DNA of 64,000 nt from Xiphias gladius (lineage: Eukaryota; Chordata; Actinopteri; Istiophoriformes; Xiphiidae). Positions 58,501-64,000 of the stretch are shown here, one piece after another. The position numbers and the translations under genes are program-made. The stretch lies in NCBI RefSeq assembly GCF_016859285.1, contig NC_053412.1:311501-375500 (forward strand), in the 5' to 3' direction. Position 1 is the first letter of the stretch. Each line of letters starts with the position of its first letter. The notes under the pieces were generated by a model. That model was not told the DNA's origin. It did not search any database and saw only the letters and a program-made list of their open reading frames with translations.

Positions 58501-59014
58501 TGGGGCATTTATTTCTTGGCTGGGAGAAGTAACTTTCTGGAGTCTCAGTTTCCTTTTCCCAAAATGTTGAACTATTCCTTTAACCGAGCGCTTATACCTG
58601 CCTAACACTGACCGAGCCTCGGCCCCATTGGAGGCAGATCAGAAAACGCTCAAGTGGGCCGATTTGGATGACACTGACAATGAAAACAAACAGTCCTAAA
58701 CGTCACCGCCGCGGTTACCGTCCATTCTTGGTGACGATCATCTCGTTGGTGATGTGCTGAAACTTTCTCCACAGCTCGGCGTCCTCCAGCGTCACCCTCA
58801 GCTCCCTCTCCGTCGGGTCGCCCTTCTCCCGGCCGGCCTGCAGCTCGCTCTCCACCGCGCTCAGCAGCCGCGACATGCAGCATTCGGCCGAGCCCGGGCT
58901 GCACGGCGTCCCGCCGCTGCGAACGGTGGCGACGACGGGACTTCCGCTGCCGGTCCGGTCCGCCGAAGACACAGAACCAGGCTCCCGGTCCTCCGGTAAC
59001 CCTTCCACCTTCAT
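46777..59014 (-). CDS. tbx19: T-box transcription factor 19-like (Tpit)
   Basis: 431-residue T-box factor of the Brachyury/TBX19 subfamily. Exons in transcript order: 58719-59014, 55523-55799, 51290-51424, 49930-49991, 48572-48633, 47632-47790, 47158-47296, 46777-46942; the phases join without a break. The T-box runs from [10 protein letters not shown] through [46 protein letters not shown] and [14 protein letters not shown] to [13 protein letters not shown]. The N-terminal [15 protein letters not shown] block and the C-terminal YPCLWT motif point to TBX19 (pituitary corticotroph POMC activator in mammals) rather than Brachyury. The first ATG (59014) sits directly after an acceptor-like tttgtctccag, so an upstream non-coding exon may exist; ATG at 58877 ([13 protein letters not shown]) is an alternative. 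Exon 47158-47296 encodes a serine run and exon 47632-47790 a His/Tyr/Gly-rich region. Confidence 0.88.
47207..47250 (+). repeat. GGA-type trinucleotide tract coding poly-Ser/Thr in tbx19
   Basis: Imperfect gga/ggt/aga triplets; on the - strand they encode the [12 protein letters not shown] segment of exon 47158-47296. In-frame length change is likely between individuals. Confidence 0.75.
47799..47834 (+). repeat. (CA)n microsatellite next to a tbx19 acceptor
   Basis: 18 CA units. On the - strand (TG)n then cgcgtcag forms the acceptor of exon 47632-47790. Confidence 0.9.
50631..51067. mobile_element. MITE-like TIR element in tbx19 intron 3
   Basis: Starts TTAAAGGTGCTATGTGTAAG and ends with the near-reverse complement form (TTACATATAGCACCTTTAA). 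It is about 437 bp with no coding capacity. Confidence 0.7.
51245..51287 (+). repeat. (TG)n microsatellite forming a tbx19 donor
   Basis: 21 TG units. On the - strand the donor after AACGAAGAG reads gtacacacac, so the repeat starts within the splice site of exon 51290-51424. Confidence 0.9.
51448..51770. repeat. Diverged TACCTGTTGGTACCTGT repeat in tbx19 intron 2
   Basis: Irregular array of tacctgttggtacctgt, ccatacgtgtccatac and related words adjoining the branch-point side of exon 51290-51424. Confidence 0.6.
52179..52561 (+). repeat. Cluster of three (TG)n microsatellites
   Basis: TG runs at 52179-52209, 52413-52436 and 52507-52552, the last continuing into (GA)n to 52561. All lie in tbx19 intron 2. 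Confidence 0.9.
52750..53735 (+). repeat. About 1-kb polypurine (A/G) tract in tbx19 intron 2
   Basis: Nearly all A/G on the + strand (gagagaaagag, aaggaaggaa, gaaagaaag words), interrupted only by a repeat fragment at 53195-53360. The long frames on the - strand (Phe/Ser/Leu-rich) are a by-product of the composition, not a protein. Confidence 0.9.
53195..53360 (-). repeat. Dispersed repeat fragment, shared with 10641-10820
   Basis: Reverse complement carries gtccagggaagaaccc, ggtgcggatcc and ggcggaggtatgagctc phrases in the same order as the f7 intron 7 copy. It interrupts the polypurine tract. Confidence 0.6.
53985..54425 (+). mobile_element. 3' end of a decayed L2-like LINE
   Basis: Frameshifted translation shows LVHAFIIDS followed by [12 protein letters not shown], blocks typical of the C-terminal reverse transcriptase region of fish L2-type LINEs. 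A typical 3' tail (tgcgtgtaaagcactttgag) follows. Several stops are present. Confidence 0.65.
55960..56240 (-). mobile_element. Possible Tc1-like transposon fragment
   Basis: Phrases such as cacgtttcacaacaggcact and tttggcaaagtttaatctg on the + strand resemble the reverse complement of fish Tc1-type transposase genes. It is strongly decayed and lies in tbx19 intron 1. Confidence 0.4.
57131..57390. mobile_element. AGTATTCAGATCCTTTACTT-type dispersed repeat
   Basis: Begins with gtattcagatcctttactt followed by gagtaaaagtaacaatact, words of a widespread teleost non-autonomous repeat, in tbx19 intron 1. A short related fragment (gagtaaaagtacaagtaac) occurs near 34524. Confidence 0.6.
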
Positions 59015-61528
59015 CTGGAGACAAACAAAGACACATTAGCTGATGACTAAAAACTACCAACTACAGCAACACTGACATCTGGATGCTGAAGGGCCAGAGG
59101 ATACGACAATGGCGTCCAAATTTGGGTAAATAAAGGCCACAACTTTTAGCCTAGTTTTGTTGATCTGAAGCCTCAATGAGGACCTAGCTTTAAGTTTTAC
59201 TGTCGTAATCAAGAAGCGGTGTTTAAAGAGGAGGCCAGTCACACTAAATATTTATGCCTCTGACTGAGACTGAATTCAGTTGTGAGAGGTTGTTTTCCGA
59301 ATTTAAATTTGGTCAAGGACAAAGACGAATAAACAGGGACAGTGGACAGCCCTAAAGGGTTCCACTAAATGTTGACGTCTTGATAAACTCCTGGTTATTT
59401 CCTTTTCCTCTAATTTGAGTAAAAAACAATGTTTTCCACACTATCGAGCAGATTTTTTTCCACACACACCTGAGAAACAGTAACAAGGACCACCTGAATG
59501 CAACTGACTGGTCTGCAGTAGATCGCTGGATACTGAGGACTGAAGGAAACAACCAGTGTGTCCCTAAAATGTGGGTAAAATAAGGCTCTATTTCTTGGCC
59601 TTGTTATATGGAGACTTTGAACTCTCGCCTTTTTTTTGTTGAAATATTCGGTCTTAACAAGGCGATTTGGAACTAAATGGAGCCTCAAACAGGACGTAAC
59701 TTTAGTTTTAATTGTCGTAATTGAAGAATGTAAGTTTTGAATTTTCACTAACTGTTTCACTTACGTCTCTGACCGAGAGTGAATTAATTTGTGAGAGGGT
59801 TTTTATTTCTTTTTCCAGTTTGAACAGGAGGAATGATTACAGCAAGAAAAACCTGTTTCAATGTTCACATGGGAGCCTGAGCATTGTTTTAAGACACACT
59901 TCAGTTTTAAAACACCTTCAGCTCCTTCTCCTTAAAATCGGCCGATTTTGAAGGTTGTAACTGAGCTTTCCTTCTCTAGATCCTGTTTAGACTCTCTGTC
60001 TCCAGAAAACAGTTTGTAGCTCTCGATATAATGTAAGACTTTATTTATTTTCCGTTTTCCACTTGTTGTTGGATTTGTATTAAAACACAACATCTCATTT
60101 ATGTATTTCTATTTTGAATTTACAACAAAATGCTCTAGTCCTTATTTACCTGCTTTGTAATGTGGTTTATATGTAGTTGTTTTGATTATGTAGTTTGTCT
60201 TATGTGTCATTACAGCAATCATATCCTATTTTTTCCTTCTTTTTCAAAGCTACGCTCAGTAATAGTTTTATTATAAGGAGTAATTCTTTCATTCGAACGA
60301 GTGTTGGGACTGTTGACTTTGTATTTTCTGTATTTTATCCTTTGAACAAATTTAGTATAATACAGACAACAATTGTAAATACAATAATTTACACTTTGAC
60401 CTCTTTTTAAGGAAGTGTGTGATGATGTCTTTCACATCTCAGACAGCATGGTGAGTGTTTGTGTCTCGGTGTGGTTCAAACTGGAAAATGGTCTGAAAAT
60501 GTTTTCAGGATTCAAGTTTTTCTTTTTCAAATTCATTTTGTAGCACTGCATTTACCATGTGTGTCTGGAAATTAATGAGATTCAGGAGCAAAATCAATCA
60601 AAATGACAATAAGATACCTGTAACACAAACAATGCAAACAGTTCATCTCCATCAACATAGGTAGTAACTACAACCACTCACCAAATACTAAAAATATTAA
60701 TATTGAAACAAAAAAATAATTTGCGGCAGCAGCAGGGACAGCAAAATGATTTAAAGCTAATCCTCTTTGAGGCTTCAATTCTGTGCATTTTTTCTTTTTG
60801 TATTCTTAGAATATTTCTGATTTCTAATATTTCTAACCTGGTTTTAGTGACAAGAATATCACTCTCCAACCTAACTACTTATTATTGAATGTATATGCAA
60901 TTATATAAATGGAAATCTTACACTCTTAATGTTTTTTTATTTTAATTAAATAAATTACTTAATTATGATCTGGAGGTGGAGGGAGCAGAGGATTTAATTT
61001 CTGTGGGTGAATTCAGAGGAAACACTGAATTTATGGTTAATGACATTAGGAGAGGCACTGTCAAAGAAGACTACGATCAAAGAATGATTCAAATCCATTG
61101 AAAAATACAATAGAAATATAAAATTAGTATTAAATAAACACAAAAATAAACACAAAACACCGCTAATGACAAATTTAATTACCCATAAATATGAAAAAAA
61201 AACCTAAAATACAATAATATATTCCAGAGTTAATAATCAAAGATCTTTTAGTGACTGATAAGTTAAACTGCAGGTAAATCAATAAAAATAAACTTACCTG
61301 TGACACCCGACACTCTGCTACAAAGGTGAAATAATTCCAAAAACTAAACGTGAAGAATTGAGAATGAAGCGTTAATTAAAAATAACTGTTAATAATTGAT
61401 GTTAATTAATTAAGAGTTGACAGTCTTTTGCTTTGTGATGTGAAGCTGCTCAGCTCCAACTGCACACATCAGAAACAATCAGAGGATAGTCTGACTAAAC
61501 CTCGCTCTACCACTGTCTCTCTCTCCCC

Positions 61529-61530
<2 letters not shown>
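59015..61530. other. Upstream of tbx19: no gene recognised
   Basis: AT-rich sequence with no exon, RNA gene or clear repeat recognised. It should hold the tbx19 promoter and any 5' non-coding exon, but neither could be placed. Confidence 0.4.

Positions 61531-61531
<1 letters not shown>

Positions 61532-61600
<69 letters not shown>
61532..61600 (+). repeat. (CA)n microsatellite, the longest in the window
   Basis: About 34 uninterrupted CA units. Confidence 0.95.
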
Positions 61601-61603
<3 letters not shown>

Positions 61604-61854
61604 TACCTCACTCTACCACTCAATGTCAGACTCGCTGAAGCTTTACTGGCTTGTAATTTTGATCAAAAAACGAGGGGCCAAAGCAAACGTTAAGTAAAAT
61701 TACATTAGAGAGATGAATCAGTGAATGAATACAGAGAGATAGTGTATTGTACACTGATTTAAGTTATTGATTGCATGTAAAACAAAGTAAAAAGAACCAA
61801 TATATGATCCAACATGTACACCAAATGATCTCAGATCTGCTTATTTAAACTAGG

Positions 61855-62790
61855 TCCACACAGAGCTGGCCAGATTGCGATCCTTTTCTGTCCAGTTTGG
61901 TTCTCCAGCCACACTACATGATCGTTTTTCTTAGGCGGAAACAGAGCTTTTCACAAATGGTCTTTGGAAAGTATTCATTCCATAATCAACACTTTTAAGT
62001 AACGGTGACGAAAGGGGAGCTTTTAGAAAGATGAATCAGAAAACAAGCATTTTGGTGTAGTAAGATTTTTGACATTGGACTCCGAAGTGGATCAATCTGA
62101 AAAAGCAAGCCACATTTTTTGTGTCTCCAAAAAGGTGATAAACCCAGACTACAGGGTGGATACATCTGAAAACATCACTCTTGCCTCTGTCTTGTTTTAA
62201 TGGGGGTGGGGAAAAGGGAGATGTTAAAATAATGCTCTTCAGATTAGATAAGTCTGAAAACACTGGACTCACATTTTGGTGTGGAATGGAAAATGTAGCT
62301 TTTTGAGAACACTCTCCAACGTAGATAAATCTGAAAAAGCGAGAGACGTCTTTTAGTGTGGACAAAGAAAAAGTCTCCAGAGATGGAAAACCCATCAGGT
62401 TCAAGTTTAAGTGCGGATGAACAAAACTGGATCTTTTTCAAACTTGGTCCAAAGCATGGATACATCTGAAAACATTGCCCCTGCAGTTTAGTTTAGCCGG
62501 GGAAAGGAAGGAAAGAGCTCTTTGTTTTGCTCTGTACATTTTAGTGTGAAAGACAAAAATTTAGCTTTTTAACAAAGAACAAACAGTGAAAAAATCTGAA
62601 AATGCCTGCCTCACATTTTTGTGTGGATGAGGAAAACTGAGCTTTAGAAAAACACAATTTTAGTCTCAGCAGTTCAGTTGTTGGCAAGAAAGACAGTTGT
62701 TTTTCTGTCGATCTTTACAAAAATGACCCGAAAAACTCTCGTGTGGATGCACAGTTTTCTCACATGTAAACAGCAGTTTTAAAAATAGCA
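61855..62790. repeat. Diverged tandem repeat with ATCTGAAAA core
   Basis: A unit of roughly 75-110 bases recurs at least seven times: (t/g)ggataa(a)tctgaaaa(c/a)...cacatttt(t)gtgtgga...gaaaa(t/c)...agcttt. Copies are marked by atctgaaaa at about 62094, 62168, 62327, 62466 and 62595, and by related aagtctgaaaa. It reads as the internal array of an old transposon. Confidence 0.6.
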
Positions 62791-62799
62791 GCTTCACGT

Positions 62800-64000
62800 G
62801 GACGTAGTTTGAGTCTAACCAACAGTCTAAAAACCGATACGATTTGCTGATCTGACTAATTAATTATCCGACTGAAAGGATGAACTGATTTGACTAACTG
62901 GGAAAAAAACAAAATAAAAAACAAAAACCATCGCTGTGTGCCTCCTTCCTCGAGGTTTAAATGTCATATGACAATGCTGAAGAAAAACACCATAAGCTGT
63001 TCAGATCAGCATGTAATGGAGAATAGGTCAAATCCAAACGGAGAACATCTGGAAACACACACACGGCGACATACGATATCTGGACTGTGGTTGCTGCCTC
63101 AAAAAGGGAGTGTGTGTGTGTGTGTGTTTAAGCGTGTGTTTTATTGTGCGTGTGTTTTAATCAGCCGGCGGTGGAGGGTGGAGATTACGGGCTTTAGAGA
63201 CTTAACAGGCATAAAGACGACGTTAACCAGGGTGGCAGGTAAACATCAGAAAACCAGGTGACACACAACAAAAGACGCACAAAAGTGGAGAGAATTCACA
63301 CAACAACTTTTACGTATGTAAGAGATGAAATTGCGTCTTTCAGATCTGATCTGATCTTGGTTTTCAGGGTTGGCTAGAGTGTGGCTACTGTAGACCAGCG
63401 TGGTGGTCCCTGGAAATTGACCAAAATCATGTCATGTTGAAAATTCACCTTGTATTAAGTCTAAAGATAAATTCAGGAGCAAGTTTTCCTTTAACGACTT
63501 CATAAAAACTGCTGGAAAACACTGATTCTTAAATACAGACATAAATATTTATTAAAATTGTTCCAATGAGTACAGTTAAAACTGAAATGTGAATGACAGG
63601 TTTACAGAAAGAGCTGGTTCAGTGAAATGTGAAGGTTTCTGCCAAAGCTGCTTGGACCATTATGCCCAGAAGGCAAAGCGGAGGTCATGGAGGAGGTGCT
63701 GGTGGTCAGGCAGAAGGTGCTGACCACCACTAACACCAGGCTGGAAAGCGGTTTCACAGTGACGCACAGGGGTACTGATAAACAACGTGTGGAAATGACG
63801 CTTCACGATGACTGAGTGAAGCGAGTAAAACAGAACCATGAATACGCACAGATTCGTAAATCTGATAAAGACAACACGGTTGCTTATTTCCGTCTGTGCA
63901 CTCAGTTTAGGTCATAAAGGGCTGCAACTAATGACATTTATTGATTAATCTGATGATTATTTTCTCAGTGTCGATTTATTGTTTCATCTATGAAGATGTC
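62800..64000. other. Right end of window: nothing assigned
   Basis: Short (TG)n near 63110-63127. A 59-codon frame on the - strand ends near 63660 but shows no family signal. No gene was recognised. Confidence 0.4.

Noticed and set aside
63600-63840. 59-codon frame on the - strand
   Set aside because: Below useful length, with no recognisable motif or splice partner.

Overview
The window is nuclear DNA of a teleost fish, probably a spiny-rayed (percomorph) one. The reasons are compact multi-exon genes, the presence of a teleost-type factor VII-like pseudoprotease (f7i), and fish-typical TIR elements, Tc1-like and L2-like fragments and long (CA)n/(TG)n tracts. All gene models were built by hand from splice signals, intron phase and protein-family motifs. 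No alignment or search was run, so names rest on recognised family sequence features. || Left half (about 1.1-36.2 kb, + strand): five vitamin-K-dependent Gla-EGF-EGF-serine-protease genes in tandem, all with the same exon/phase plan (signal, Gla, 25-bp aromatic stack, EGF1, EGF2, linker, His exon, Asp/Ser exon). In order they are a factor VII-like gene lacking its signal exon in the window (1120-4809, tentative f7l), factor VII (6017-11606, tentative f7), a dead factor VII paralogue with a destroyed active site (13226-19946, f7i), factor X (21906-27984, f10) and protein Z (30055-36161, proz). The encoded liver plasma proteins would act together: FVIIa with tissue factor activates FX; f7i can compete for tissue factor; protein Z is the cofactor that targets FXa to its serpin inhibitor. 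|| Right half (- strand): pcid2 (37478-43315, upstream exon to about 44.6 kb), a 399-residue PCI-domain protein of the TREX-2 mRNA-export complex. It lies tail to tail with proz, which matches the vertebrate F7-F10-PROZ-PCID2 neighbourhood. Beyond it is a tbx19-like T-box transcription factor (46777-59014) rather than the CUL4A that follows PCID2 in human. From about 59.0 to 64.0 kb no gene was recognised. || Points of most interest: a U12-type AT-AC intron in pcid2; a 79-residue Gly/Asn/Gln/Ser-rich segment where protein Z should have its Ser195 loop; an in-frame removable 87-bp intron joining the two EGF exons of proz; loss of Ser195 and Asp189 in f7i; a GC-AG intron in f7; an extra intron in the f10 catalytic domain; (TG)n repeats directly serving as splice-site tracts at several exons; and a TIR transposon in a pcid2 intron carrying an 11-bp minisatellite.
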